This document shows positions 51,587-59,482 of a DNA stretch of 64,000 nucleotides, in pieces; positions within the stretch are counted from its first letter, which is position 1, and each line of letters opens with the position of its first letter. The stretch is from NCBI RefSeq assembly GCF_900114315.1, contig NZ_FOSQ01000006.1:276661-340660 (forward strand), read 5' to 3'. The notes under the pieces were generated by a model, which did not search any database, had not been told where the DNA came from, and saw nothing but the letters and a program-made list of their open reading frames with translations. The stretch comes from Falsiroseomonas stagni DSM 19981. GTDB lineage: Bacteria > Pseudomonadota > Alphaproteobacteria > Acetobacterales > Acetobacteraceae. The position numbers and the translations under genes are program-made.

Positions 51587-52427
51587 GATGCATGGGGCTC
51601 CAGCGCAGGGCGCGGTTCATCAGCATGACCACGACGCGGTCGCTGACGAAGCCGGCGATGCCGATGACGATCATGCCGCAGATCACAAGCTCCGTGCGGC
51701 TCAGCGTGCGCCCATCCATGATGACGGCGCCAAGACCCTGCGGAACGCCCGTCATCTCCCCCACCACGATCACGAACCAGGCCAGGCCGAGGCCTAGCCG
51801 CAGCCCCGTGAAGATGGAAGGCAGCGCGGCGGGCAGCACCACGCGAAAGAACTGCGCATTGCCGCGGCAGCCGAGCATGGAGGCCGCTTCGAACAGCCGC
51901 GGCTCCACATTCTTCACGCCGAAGATGGTGTTCAGCAGGATGGGGTAGAAGGCGCCGAGGAAGACCAGGAAGAAGGCCGATTTCGGCCCCAGCCCGAACA
52001 GGATCATGGATAGCGGCAGCCAGGCCGTGACGGGGATCGGCCGCATCAACTGCAGGAACGGATCGAGCAACTGCCTCACAAGGTCGATCCTGCCGATGAG
52101 GAGCCCCAGCGGCACCGCCACCGCGGCCGCCAGCAGGAAGCCGCCATAGACGCGCGACGCGCTGGCCAGCAGGTGCAGATGGAGCGTGGCGGAGAAGGCA
52201 TCATCCCAGATGCCCCCCACCGCGAAATCCACCATATATTCGGCAACATCGGCGGGTGACGGGATCAACCGCGTCATCCCCGCCTTCACCGCGAGGTGCC
52301 AGCCCAGCAGCAGCAGCAGCGGCACCACCAGCGACAGCGCGATGGGGCCGAGGCGTTTCGCCAGGCGCCGCCCCGCGCTGCGCGTGGGCACGGCGGCGGG
52401 CGCCGTCGCGATCAATGCCTCGGCCAT
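51579..52427 (-). CDS. TauC/SsuC-type ABC transporter permease
   Basis: The 282-residue, six-helix permease has the family VPLLLLLGWHLAVKAG first helix, PIPVTAWLPLSMILFGLGPKSAFFLVFLGAFYPILLNT and the EAA loop ASMLGCRGNAQFFRVVLPAALPSIFTGLRLGLGLAW, each recognisable. It lies between the binding protein (12-base gap) and the ATPase (8-base overlap) in the atz-like operon. Confidence 0.92.
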   Translation of the reverse strand: MAEALIATAPAAVPTRSAGRRLAKRLGPIALSLVVPLLLLLGWHLAVKAGMTRLIPSPADVAEYMVDFAVGGIWDDAFSATLHLHLLASASRVYGGFLLAAAVAVPLGLLIGRIDLVRQLLDPFLQLMRPIPVTAWLPLSMILFGLGPKSAFFLVFLGAFYPILLNTIFGVKNVEPRLFEAASMLGCRGNAQFFRVVLPAALPSIFTGLRLGLGLAWFVIVVGEMTGVPQGLGAVIMDGRTLSRTELVICGMIVIGIAGFVSDRVVVMLMNRALRWSPMHRG

Positions 52428-52439
52428 CGCACCGCTTCC

Positions 52440-53390
52440 TTACGACGTCGCGACTTCGTTGGAGAAGCGCGGGTTGAGGAAGGTGTTGAAGTTCGGCAGC
52501 TGGCGGATCTGCCGCATCTCCAGCATCTGCTGCGCATAGGCGCGCGCCTGGCCCAGCACGGTGTCGTCCAGCTTCCAGATGTATTCGACGTTGTTCGCCG
52601 CCAGCGCGTGTTCCACGGCGGCGCGGGGCGCGCCCAGGATGCGGACGGTCGCGTCCGCGACTTCCCGCGGATTCGCCATCATGTATTCGCTGGCGCGGCG
52701 ATGGATGCCGAGCATGGTGCGCACCAGCGCGGGGTCCTGCGCGATTTGCTGTTCGCTGGTCGCGAAGATCATGTTCAGCCCGCCCATCGCGGTGCCGTAG
52801 GGGTATTCCACCAGCTGGCCGACGCCGGAGGAAATCGACAGCCCCGGCCCCGGCTCCGCGCCCACATAGGCGTCGATGTCACCACGGGCCAGCATGGCGT
52901 GCATCTCGCCGAAGGGCACGCGGACGCTGGTGATGTCGCGCACCGTCATGCCGGTCTGGCGCAGGCGTTCCAGGATGAAGACCTCCTGCGTCGAACCCGG
53001 CCAGATGCCGACGCGACGGCCGCGCAAATCCGCGATGGTGCGGATCGGCGTGCCGGCCTTGGCGACCACGCCCATGCCCTTGTTGCAGAAGGCGCCGACG
53101 ACGACGACAGGTTCGCCCGCCGCGCCGCCCAGCAGCGCCGCCGCGATGCCGAAGCCGCCGAAATTCACGGAGTTCGTCACGACCGCGTTCTTGCCATCCG
53201 TTGGGCTGTCGAAGGTCGTGATCTCGATCCGGAGGTTCGCCGGCGCGAAACGCTCATAGAAATGCGGCGTCATGGAATGGATGAGGCGCAGCGACCCCAT
53301 CCGGACCGTGCGCTGCGCCTGCGCATTGGCGATGTGGGGCGCGGCGACCAGCGCGGTGGCCCCGGCGAGGATATGGCGGCGACGGATCAT
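52440..53390 (-). CDS. TauA/NrtA-like ABC substrate-binding protein
   Basis: The 316-residue protein begins with MIRRRHILAGATALVAAPHIANA, a twin-arginine-like signal. It has the NMT1/TauA fold with ITTFDSPTDGKNAVVTNSVNFGGFG, LRGRRVGIWPGSTQEVFI and VPFGEMHAMLARGDIDAYVGAEP. It is likely to bind the substrate later opened by AtzD. ATG 53390 is used. The gene sits 17 bases after the allophanate hydrolase C-domain gene. Confidence 0.9.
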   Translation of the reverse strand: MIRRRHILAGATALVAAPHIANAQAQRTVRMGSLRLIHSMTPHFYERFAPANLRIEITTFDSPTDGKNAVVTNSVNFGGFGIAAALLGGAAGEPVVVVGAFCNKGMGVVAKAGTPIRTIADLRGRRVGIWPGSTQEVFILERLRQTGMTVRDITSVRVPFGEMHAMLARGDIDAYVGAEPGPGLSISSGVGQLVEYPYGTAMGGLNMIFATSEQQIAQDPALVRTMLGIHRRASEYMMANPREVADATVRILGAPRAAVEHALAANNVEYIWKLDDTVLGQARAYAQQMLEMRQIRQLPNFNTFLNPRFSNEVATS

Positions 53391-53407
53391 TGTTCGGTTC
53401 TCCCTGT

Positions 53408-53797
53408 TCAGGCGGTTGCGAGGCTGGCGATGAAGGCGCGCCATCCCCCGAATTCGGAAATCTCGGTGGCCCCGGCCAGCCCCTCGGGCTCCACCAGGAA
53501 GCCCTTGGGCGTGGTGCCATCGGCCAGGCGCAGCGTGCCGATGCAAAGCGGCGCGGGAATGCCGGCCACGAAGCGGCCGAAGCCGGCCTCGGGCAGAGCC
53601 CAGACTTCCGTCGCGATGGCGTGGCCCTGGGCCACGCGCAGCAGCCCCGGCCGCTTCGGCGGCCCGCCGGCCAGCGCGAAAAGCCGGTAGCAGGGCTCGG
53701 TCAGCACGGCGCGGCGCAGTTCCGCACCCTCCCGCACCAGTTCCGGGTTCAGCACCATGCCGGACAGATGCGCGCCGACGACAGCGATCTCGATCAT
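53408..53797 (-). CDS. Allophanate hydrolase C-terminal domain as a separate protein
   Basis: The 129-residue protein opens with EIAVVGAHLSGMVLNPELV and contains CYRLFALAGG, PPKRPGLLRV, IATEVWALPEAGFGRFVAGIP and IGTLRLADGTTPKGFLVEP, matching the C-terminal gamma-glutamylcyclotransferase-like domain of AtzF/DUR1,2-type allophanate hydrolase. In most bacteria it is fused to the amidase. Here it starts at an ATG overlapping the amidase stop (ATGA), so the enzyme is made as two coupled polypeptides. Confidence 0.85.
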   Translation of the reverse strand: MIEIAVVGAHLSGMVLNPELVREGAELRRAVLTEPCYRLFALAGGPPKRPGLLRVAQGHAIATEVWALPEAGFGRFVAGIPAPLCIGTLRLADGTTPKGFLVEPEGLAGATEISEFGGWRAFIASLATA

Positions 53798-55122
53798 GCC
53801 GCGAAGCCCTCCATCAAGGCGCTGCCGGTGGCGGCCAGCGCGGCGTCGCTGGCCCGCGGCCCGATCAGCGTGACGCCGAAGGGCAGGCCGTCCGGCCGCA
53901 GCGGCGCCGGCACGGCGAGTGCCGCCAGATCCAGCAGGTTCACGAAATTGGTGTAGGTGCCGAGCCGCGCATTGGGCCCGATCGGGTCCGCCTCCAGTTC
54001 CGCCAGCGTCGGGAAATTCGGCGCGGTCGGCACCAGCAGCGCGTCGATCCCCGCCCAGGCCGGCAGGGTCGCCAGGCGAAGTTCCGCCAGGCGGTGCAGG
54101 CCGCGGAAGGCGTCCGTCGCGGTGAAGCGCGCCGCGCCGGCGATGATCCGCCGCGTCACGGGGTGCATCGCCTCGGGCGGCACCAGCGCGCCGAAGGCGG
54201 CGTCCCGCTCCGCCACGAAGGCGCCCTCATACAGAAGGCGGGCCACTTCGAGGAAGGGCGTGAGGTCGCGCTCCACCAGCGTCACCCCGGCGGGCAGCCG
54301 GGCCAGCGCCGCATCCCAGGCCGCGCGCTGCGCCGACCCATCAAGGTGCAGATCCGCCGCGCGCGGAATGCCGAGGCGGGTCAGCGCCGCGCCCGGCGTG
54401 CCGAGCTCGATCGGCCGCGACCAGGGATCGCGGTCATCCGCCCCCGCCATCACGGCATAGCAGGCCCAGGCATCATCGACGCTGCGCGCGAAGACGGAAA
54501 TGCAGTCGAGGCTCGGGCAGGCCGGCACCACGCCGCGGGACGGGATCGCGCCCACGCTCGGCTTCAGCCCCACCAGCCCGTTCAGCGCCGCCGGCACGCG
54601 GCCGGAACCGGCGGTGTCCGTCCCCAGCGACAGCAGCGCCAGCCCCTGCGCGACCGCGACGGCGGAGCCGCTGGAGGACCCGCCCGGCACACGGTCCGGC
54701 GCGCAGGCATTGCGCGGGATGGGATGCGGTGTGCGCACGCCGACCAGCCCCGTCGCGAACTGGTCCAGATTCGTCTTGCCCGTGATGATCGCCCCCGCCG
54801 CCACCAGCCGCGCCACCGCCGGCGCCGATTCCGCGGGGCTGTAGGCATGGGCCGGGCAGGCCGCCGTGGTCGGCATGCCCGCGACATCGATATTGTCCTT
54901 CACCGCCACCGGCACGCCCCAGAGCGGGTAGCGCGCGGGATCGAAGGGCGGCAGGGCGGCCAGGGCGGCGGCGATCGCCGCCGTTGAGGGCCGGGACAGG
55001 TAGATGCCGGGGTCGCCCAGCGCGGCGTGCCGCGCCTCCAGCCCCGCCATGACGGCGGCGGGCGCCAGGCCACCGGCATAGGCGGCGTGCAGGGCTGCGA
55101 TGCTGGCGGGCAGCGCGGTCAT
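53794..55122 (-). CDS. atzF: Allophanate hydrolase, amidase domain
   Basis: The 442-residue amidase-signature protein has Lys75 (VAVKDNID), Ser149/150 (GGSSSGSA) and nucleophile Ser173 (GTDTAGSGRVPAAL), and the AtzF-like N-terminus with YLSRPSTAAIAA and late NLLDLAALAVPA. Allophanate hydrolase releases ammonia and CO2 from allophanate. It ends at GFAA where full-length AtzF continues into a linker and C-domain, which here is the next overlapping gene. It is first gene of the eight-gene operon, 213 bp after gntR. Confidence 0.9.
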   Translation of the reverse strand: MTALPASIAALHAAYAGGLAPAAVMAGLEARHAALGDPGIYLSRPSTAAIAAALAALPPFDPARYPLWGVPVAVKDNIDVAGMPTTAACPAHAYSPAESAPAVARLVAAGAIITGKTNLDQFATGLVGVRTPHPIPRNACAPDRVPGGSSSGSAVAVAQGLALLSLGTDTAGSGRVPAALNGLVGLKPSVGAIPSRGVVPACPSLDCISVFARSVDDAWACYAVMAGADDRDPWSRPIELGTPGAALTRLGIPRAADLHLDGSAQRAAWDAALARLPAGVTLVERDLTPFLEVARLLYEGAFVAERDAAFGALVPPEAMHPVTRRIIAGAARFTATDAFRGLHRLAELRLATLPAWAGIDALLVPTAPNFPTLAELEADPIGPNARLGTYTNFVNLLDLAALAVPAPLRPDGLPFGVTLIGPRASDAALAATGSALMEGFAA

Positions 55123-55160
55123 CGGGGGGAAGGAAGGACGAGGGTCATCGAGCCCCCATC

Positions 55161-55176
55161 AGCAAACCGCGTGCCG
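55161..55176 (-). promoter_or_regulatory. Sigma-54-type promoter of the atz-like operon
   Basis: Reading on the minus strand, GGCACG-CGGT-TTGCT matches the -24/-12 consensus TGGCACG-N4-TTGCW apart from the first T, with exact GG-N10-GC spacing. The predicted start point near 55150 leaves a leader of about 28 bases before atzF. Sigma-54 control would fit a nitrogen-scavenging operon. Confidence 0.6.
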
Positions 55177-55226
55177 CGCGGCCTTTCCCTTGCCGATCAA
55201 GGCGATGGCGGCGCCGGCACCGGCCA

Positions 55227-55313
55227 CCGTGTATGCAACGCGCGGCGAAGAGGCCCATTGCGCCTGAAAAACGGGCAGATCAGGTGACCGGACCCATCAC
55301 CCCGTGCATGCAA
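55227..55313. promoter_or_regulatory. Paired 12-bp sites upstream of the atz-like promoter
   Basis: CCGTGTATGCAA (55227-55238) and CCGTGCATGCAA (55302-55313) are 75 bp apart and differ at one base; on the operon strand they read TTGCATRCACGG. They lie about 80 and 157 bases upstream of the predicted start point, where enhancer-binding activators act, and may alternatively bind the adjacent GntR protein. Confidence 0.5.
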
Positions 55314-55335
55314 GCCCAGCCCGCCCGCCTATTCG

Positions 55336-56025
55336 TCAGGCAGCATCCGGCCGCCGCGACCCCGCCATCGCGATCCAGGTCCGCTCCGTCACGCCGATAT
55401 GCGCCCGCAGCGCCGCCGCCGCCCCGGCCGCATCCCCCCGCTGGATCGCGGTCACGATCGCCACATGCTCCTCATGCGACTTCCGCATCCGGTCCGGCGC
55501 CTCCAGCTGCGCCGCCCGGAACGGCGCCAGGCGCCGGCGCGTCGCGGTGGCGATCTCCGTCAGGTAGCCGTTATGGGCGCCGGCATAGATCAGGTGATGG
55601 AAGGCGACATTGGCGGCGCGATAGGCCGAGACATCGCCCGCCCGCACCATCCCCGCCATGGACGCGATCTGCCGCTCCAGCCCGCGGCGCTCATGCGGGG
55701 TCATCGCCATGGCGCAATGGGCGGCGGCCATCGCCTCCAGCTCCGCCATCACCACGAACATCTCCGCCAGCTGCGCGGCATCCGGCACCGCCACCACGCA
55801 GCCCCGCCGCGGCACCGCCTGCACCAGCCCCGTGGGCGCCAACTGCCGCAGCGCCTCCCGCACCGGGGTGCGGCTGACGGAGAACTGGGCCGCCAGCGAT
55901 GCCTCATCCAGCGCCGCGCCGGGCTTCAGGCGCCCGGCGACGATGTCATCCGCCAGTTGCGCGGCGATCGCCTCCGCCCGGGTCGGGCGGGGCTTCGGGC
56001 TTTCGGGGGGCGGGGCGGCGGCCAT
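55336..56025 (-). CDS. GntR-family (FCD) transcriptional regulator
   Basis: The 229-residue regulator has an N-terminal winged helix (LADDIVAGRLKPGAALDEASLAAQFSVSRTPVREALRQL) and a C-terminal FCD ligand domain with the metal-site His in AFHHLIYAGAHN and SHEEHVAIVTAIQRGD. It starts at ATG 56025. It sits immediately upstream of, and codirectional with, the atz-like operon, so it is the likely substrate-responsive regulator of those genes. Confidence 0.88.
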   Translation of the reverse strand: MAAAPPPESPKPRPTRAEAIAAQLADDIVAGRLKPGAALDEASLAAQFSVSRTPVREALRQLAPTGLVQAVPRRGCVVAVPDAAQLAEMFVVMAELEAMAAAHCAMAMTPHERRGLERQIASMAGMVRAGDVSAYRAANVAFHHLIYAGAHNGYLTEIATATRRRLAPFRAAQLEAPDRMRKSHEEHVAIVTAIQRGDAAGAAAALRAHIGVTERTWIAMAGSRRPDAA

Positions 56026-56066
56026 GGCGCTATCTGGCGCGACGGCCCCGGCCCCGTCCAGCCGGA

Positions 56067-57101
56067 TCAGCGGAAGGGATAGGGGTAGAGCAGCCCGCCA
56101 CGGCGCCACAGATCCGATAGCCCGCGATCCAGCCCGATGGCGGACCCCTCGCCCAGGTTGCGGTCGAAGATCTCGCCGTAATTGCCGACCTGGCGGATCG
56201 CCTCCAGCGCCCAGGTATCCGCCAGCCCCAGCGCCTGGCCCAGCCCGGGATCGAGGCCGAGCAGGAAGCGCGTTTCCGTGTTGTCGGACTGGATCGCGGT
56301 GTCGAGGTTGCCGCTCGTCACTTCCAGCTCCTCCGCCGCCACCAGCGCGTGCAGCGTCCAGGTGACGATCTGGCGCCAGCGATTGTCGTTGCCCGGCACG
56401 AAGGGGGTCAGCGGTTCCCGGCTCAGCCGTTCCGGCAGCACCACGGCGCTGGCGGGGTTCGGCAGGTCGGTGGCGCGCAGCGTGGCCAGTGCGGCCGCAT
56501 CGGCGGAGACCGCATCGCAATCGCCCGCGCGGAAGGCCGCGATCAGCGCCGGCCCGCCCTGCGCCACCGGCACGGGGGTTATGGCGATGCCGGCCCGCGT
56601 GGCGGCGTTGTGCAGGATCGCCAGGCTGCCATCCACGGCCGGGGCGGCGACGCAGATGCGCTTGCCTTCCAGCTGCCGGAAGGCCGCGATATCCGCATCG
56701 GCGCGCACCATCACGCCCTGCCCGTCATGCAGCAGCACGCCGACGGGCACCAGGTTCCGCCCGGCATCGCGCAGCGCCGTCGCGGTCAGGTTGCTCGACA
56801 GGATGTCGACCGCGCCCGTCTCCACCGATTCGAGGCTCGCGGCCAGGCTCGGCGCCGTCACGAAGCGGACCTTGCCGGCATCCCCCAGCGCGGCGGCGGC
56901 CACGGCGCGGCAGAAATCCGCATCCAGCCCACGCATCACGCCCTGGGCATCGGGGGCGGAGAAGCCGGGCAGCAGCCCGAAGACGCCGCAGCGGACCTCG
57001 CCGCGCTGCCGCACGCCATCGAGGATCGGGGTCTGGGCCTGGCTTGGCGCGGTGATGCCGATGCCGGCCAGCGCGAGGAATCCGAGAAGGGCGCGGCGCA
57101 T
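56067..57101 (-). CDS. Amino-acid ABC transporter binding protein, AapJ-like
   Basis: The 344-residue periplasmic protein has a signal peptide (MRRALLGFLALAGIGITAPSQA) and AapJ/general-amino-acid SBP traits: VRQRGEVRCGVFGLLPGFSAPD, GLDADFCRAVAAAALGD, NLTATALRDAG and GNYGEIFDRNLGEGSAIGLDRGLSDLW in pieces. No permease or ATPase accompanies it, so it is an orphan. ATG 57101 gives a proper signal peptide; an upstream start at 57134 would overlap the preceding region without benefit. Confidence 0.87.
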   Translation of the reverse strand: MRRALLGFLALAGIGITAPSQAQTPILDGVRQRGEVRCGVFGLLPGFSAPDAQGVMRGLDADFCRAVAAAALGDAGKVRFVTAPSLAASLESVETGAVDILSSNLTATALRDAGRNLVPVGVLLHDGQGVMVRADADIAAFRQLEGKRICVAAPAVDGSLAILHNAATRAGIAITPVPVAQGGPALIAAFRAGDCDAVSADAAALATLRATDLPNPASAVVLPERLSREPLTPFVPGNDNRWRQIVTWTLHALVAAEELEVTSGNLDTAIQSDNTETRFLLGLDPGLGQALGLADTWALEAIRQVGNYGEIFDRNLGEGSAIGLDRGLSDLWRRGGLLYPYPFR

Positions 57102-57137
57102 GGCGTGGCTCCGGAAAAGGGGGACGGGGCGCATGGG

Positions 57138-57995
57138 TCAGCAGCCCGAGATGGCGATGCGGCAGCTGATGCTGGAACTGGCGGCTTCCGCCAGGCGGCA
57201 GGTGTTCAGCGCCTGCGCTTCCGCCTGTTCGCGCGTCTGGCCGACGCCGCTGGCCAGGCGACGGACCTGCACCGGCGGCGTCGTCAGCGCCTGCACCAGC
57301 GCGCCGCAGGCATTGGGGAAATCGAGGGCCACGCGGCACTGGTTGCGTCCCGCCACGGCTTCGCAGGCGCGGATCGCGTCCATGTTCGCCGCCAGCCGGT
57401 CCGTCTTGCCGGAGGAGAAGCCGAAGGCGGTGGAGGGCGGTTCCGCCGTGTAGATGAAGCCGAAGCGCCCGCGCACCGCCGCGGCCGTGGCGCCGACCGG
57501 CGCCGAGGCCTGGATGGTGCTGCCGCTGGCGCAGCGCGCCAGGCAGGCATTCTGCAGGCTCTGCGGCTGGCTGTCGCAGGCGGTGCGGCAGGACGCCGGG
57601 GGCGCGGCGGCCGCCGCCGCCAGCCCGGGCGCGTTGTTGGCCAGGCCGCGGAAGCAGGGCCCGGCCGCCGGGCCGGCACCCTGGCCGCAGGCATTCAGCG
57701 TGGGCGTCGCCCAGCGTTCCGCGGGGATGGCGATGCGCCAGGGGCCGCCATCCCGGCAGGACAGGTCCCAATAGGCGGTGCGCCGCGGGTCGAGTCCCGC
57801 CTGGAACAGCACCGTCACCTCCGCGCAGGCGTAGCGGTTCTGCGTCAGCAGGCTGCGGAAGGCCTCCCTCCGCCCGGCCTCGTTGCGGGCCAGCAGCGCG
57901 TCATTGGTGGGGTTGCCGGTCTGCGCCCGGGCCTCCGGCACGCCGACCGCCAGCAGGACGCCGAGCGCCAGCATCGCCGTTCGAATGAGCCCCAT
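57138..57995 (-). CDS. Secreted Cys-rich protein with DUF4189-like C-terminus
   Basis: The 285-residue exported protein has a signal peptide ending ARAQ (about 1-25) and fourteen or more Cys in the mature part, mostly in pairs, implying disulfides. The C-terminal half (FGFIYTAEPPSTAFGFSSGKTDRLAANMDAIRACEAV) has the DUF4189 pattern of repeated GxSxG/x-A-x-x-A-l-x-C units, the rest is unique. Function is unknown. The repeat array at 58062-58154 lies in its upstream region. Confidence 0.75.
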   Translation of the reverse strand: MGLIRTAMLALGVLLAVGVPEARAQTGNPTNDALLARNEAGRREAFRSLLTQNRYACAEVTVLFQAGLDPRRTAYWDLSCRDGGPWRIAIPAERWATPTLNACGQGAGPAAGPCFRGLANNAPGLAAAAAAPPASCRTACDSQPQSLQNACLARCASGSTIQASAPVGATAAAVRGRFGFIYTAEPPSTAFGFSSGKTDRLAANMDAIRACEAVAGRNQCRVALDFPNACGALVQALTTPPVQVRRLASGVGQTREQAEAQALNTCRLAEAASSSISCRIAISGC

Positions 57996-58061
57996 GGCTC
58001 CCACCCCCAGACCGTTCCGCCAGCATCCTAATGGGCGCGCCCGGCCCGGCAAGGTGCCCAT

Positions 58062-58154
58062 CGCGGAGCGTTCCACGATGCGGGACGCGGAGCGTCCCAA
58101 GATGCCGACGCAGAGCGTCCCAGGATGCCGACACGGAGCGTCCCAAGGCGCTTT
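58062..58154. repeat. Four degenerate 23-24-bp tandem repeats between DUF4189 gene and frmA
   Basis: Units beginning CGCGGAGCGTCCCA or close variants start at 58062, 58086, 58109 and 58132 and share the pattern -GGAGCGTYCCA-GATGC-. Copies 2 and 3 are the most alike. Each unit contains GGACGC/GCGTCC-type inverted halves. The array sits in the divergent promoter region of the two genes, unlike the other two arrays, which lie at 3' ends. Confidence 0.85.
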
Positions 58155-58228
58155 ACGCGGCGCGCCCCGCGCTTTAGGCCAGGGACGGGTCGGATGACTG
58201 GCCCGCGGATGGACGGAGCAGCACTGCG

Positions 58229-59341
58229 ATGAAGACGCGCGCGGCGGTGGCCTTTGCGGCCGGCAAACCCCTGCAGGTGATGGATGTCGAGATCGGCGGC
58301 CCAAGGGCCGGTGAGGTGCTGGTGGAGGTGAAGGCCACCGGCCTGTGCCACACCGACCTCTACACCCTCTCGGGCGCGGATCCCGAGGGGCTGTTCCCCG
58401 CCATCCTGGGCCATGAGGGTGCCGGCATCGTGCGGGAGGTCGGCGCGGGCGTCACCAGCGTGAAGCCGGGCGACCATGTGATCCCGCTCTACACGCCGGA
58501 ATGCCGGCAGTGCAAAACCTGCCTCAGCCAGCGCAGCAACCTCTGCACCGCCATCCGCGGCACGCAGGGCAAGGGCGTGATGCCGGACGGCAGCAGCCGC
58601 TTCAGCTGCGACGGCGCCCCCGTGATGCACTACATGGGCTGCAGCACCTTCGCCAACTTCACGATCCTGCCCGAGATCGCGCTCGCGAAAGTCCGCGAAG
58701 ACGCGCCATTCGAGAAGATCTGCTACATCGGCTGCGGCGTGACGACGGGCATCGGCGCCGTCATCAACACCGCCAAGGTCTGGGCCGGCGCCAATGTCGC
58801 GGTCTTCGGGCTCGGTGGCATCGGCCTCAACGTGATCCAGGGCGCCCGCATGGTGGGGGCCGACAAGATCATCGGCGTGGACCTGAACCCGGCGCGGCAG
58901 GAAATGGCCCGCAAATTCGGCATGACGGACTTCATCAATCCGAACGAGGTCGGCCACGACAAGGTCGTGCAGGCGATCGTGGATCTGACCGGCGGCGGCG
59001 CCGATTTCAGCTTCGAATGCATCGGCAACACGAAGGTCATGCGCCAGGCGCTGGAATGCACCCATCGCGGCTGGGGCGAGAGCATCATCATCGGCGTGGC
59101 CGGCGCGGGTCAGGAAATCTCCACCCGCCCCTTCCAGCTGGTCACGGGCCGTTCCTGGCGCGGCACGGCCTTCGGCGGCGCCCGCGGCCGCACCGACGTG
59201 CCGAAGATCGTGGACTGGTACATGCAGGGCAAGATCGACATCGACAGCCTGATCACCCATGTCATGCCGCTCGATGACATCAACCATGGCTTCGAGTTGA
59301 TGGAGAAGGGCGAGTCAATCCGTTCCGTGGTCGTCTACTGA
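58229..59341 (+). CDS. frmA: S-(hydroxymethyl)glutathione dehydrogenase / class III alcohol dehydrogenase
   Basis: The 370-residue zinc enzyme oxidises S-hydroxymethylglutathione, detoxifying formaldehyde, and can reduce GSNO. It has catalytic-zinc ligands in [14 protein letters not shown] and GCGVTTG, the structural-zinc quartet [16 protein letters not shown], and the NAD motif [15 protein letters not shown]. The length is standard. No S-formylglutathione hydrolase gene follows. A perfect 11-bp hairpin lies eight bases beyond the stop. Confidence 0.95.
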   Translation: MKTRAAVAFAAGKPLQVMDVEIGGPRAGEVLVEVKATGLCHTDLYTLSGADPEGLFPAILGHEGAGIVREVGAGVTSVKPGDHVIPLYTPECRQCKTCLSQRSNLCTAIRGTQGKGVMPDGSSRFSCDGAPVMHYMGCSTFANFTILPEIALAKVREDAPFEKICYIGCGVTTGIGAVINTAKVWAGANVAVFGLGGIGLNVIQGARMVGADKIIGVDLNPARQEMARKFGMTDFINPNEVGHDKVVQAIVDLTGGGADFSFECIGNTKVMRQALECTHRGWGESIIIGVAGAGQEISTRPFQLVTGRSWRGTAFGGARGRTDVPKIVDWYMQGKIDIDSLITHVMPLDDINHGFELMEKGESIRSVVVY

Positions 59342-59348
59342 CGGCAGC

Positions 59349-59374
59349 GCCCGCCCCGCCACCGCGGGGCGGGC
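59349..59374 (+). terminator. Hairpin after frmA
   Basis: GCCCGCCCCGC (59349-59359) pairs perfectly with GCGGGGCGGGC (59364-59374) across CACC. There is no T-run, so it may be a Rho-assisted end or an mRNA-stabilising stem. Confidence 0.55.
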
Positions 59375-59482
59375 CCAAGGGGGCGGGCGCCCCCCCGTGA
59401 CAGTGGCGCCGGGAGGCCCGGATCGGCTAAAGCCCACCTCGCCCCGCCGGCAGGACGAGGGGCGACGAAAGCCCGTGAGACC

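Noticed and set aside
53794..53797. Frameshift breaking allophanate hydrolase
   Set aside because: A start codon overlaps the stop in the ATGA form used throughout this window, and both products are complete domains; a coupled two-gene design explains it better, though a sequencing error cannot be fully excluded.
55180..55200. Second FNR-like half site (CTTGCCGATCAA) near the atz promoter
   Set aside because: Only one half matches and the spacing is wrong for TTGAT-N4-ATCAA.
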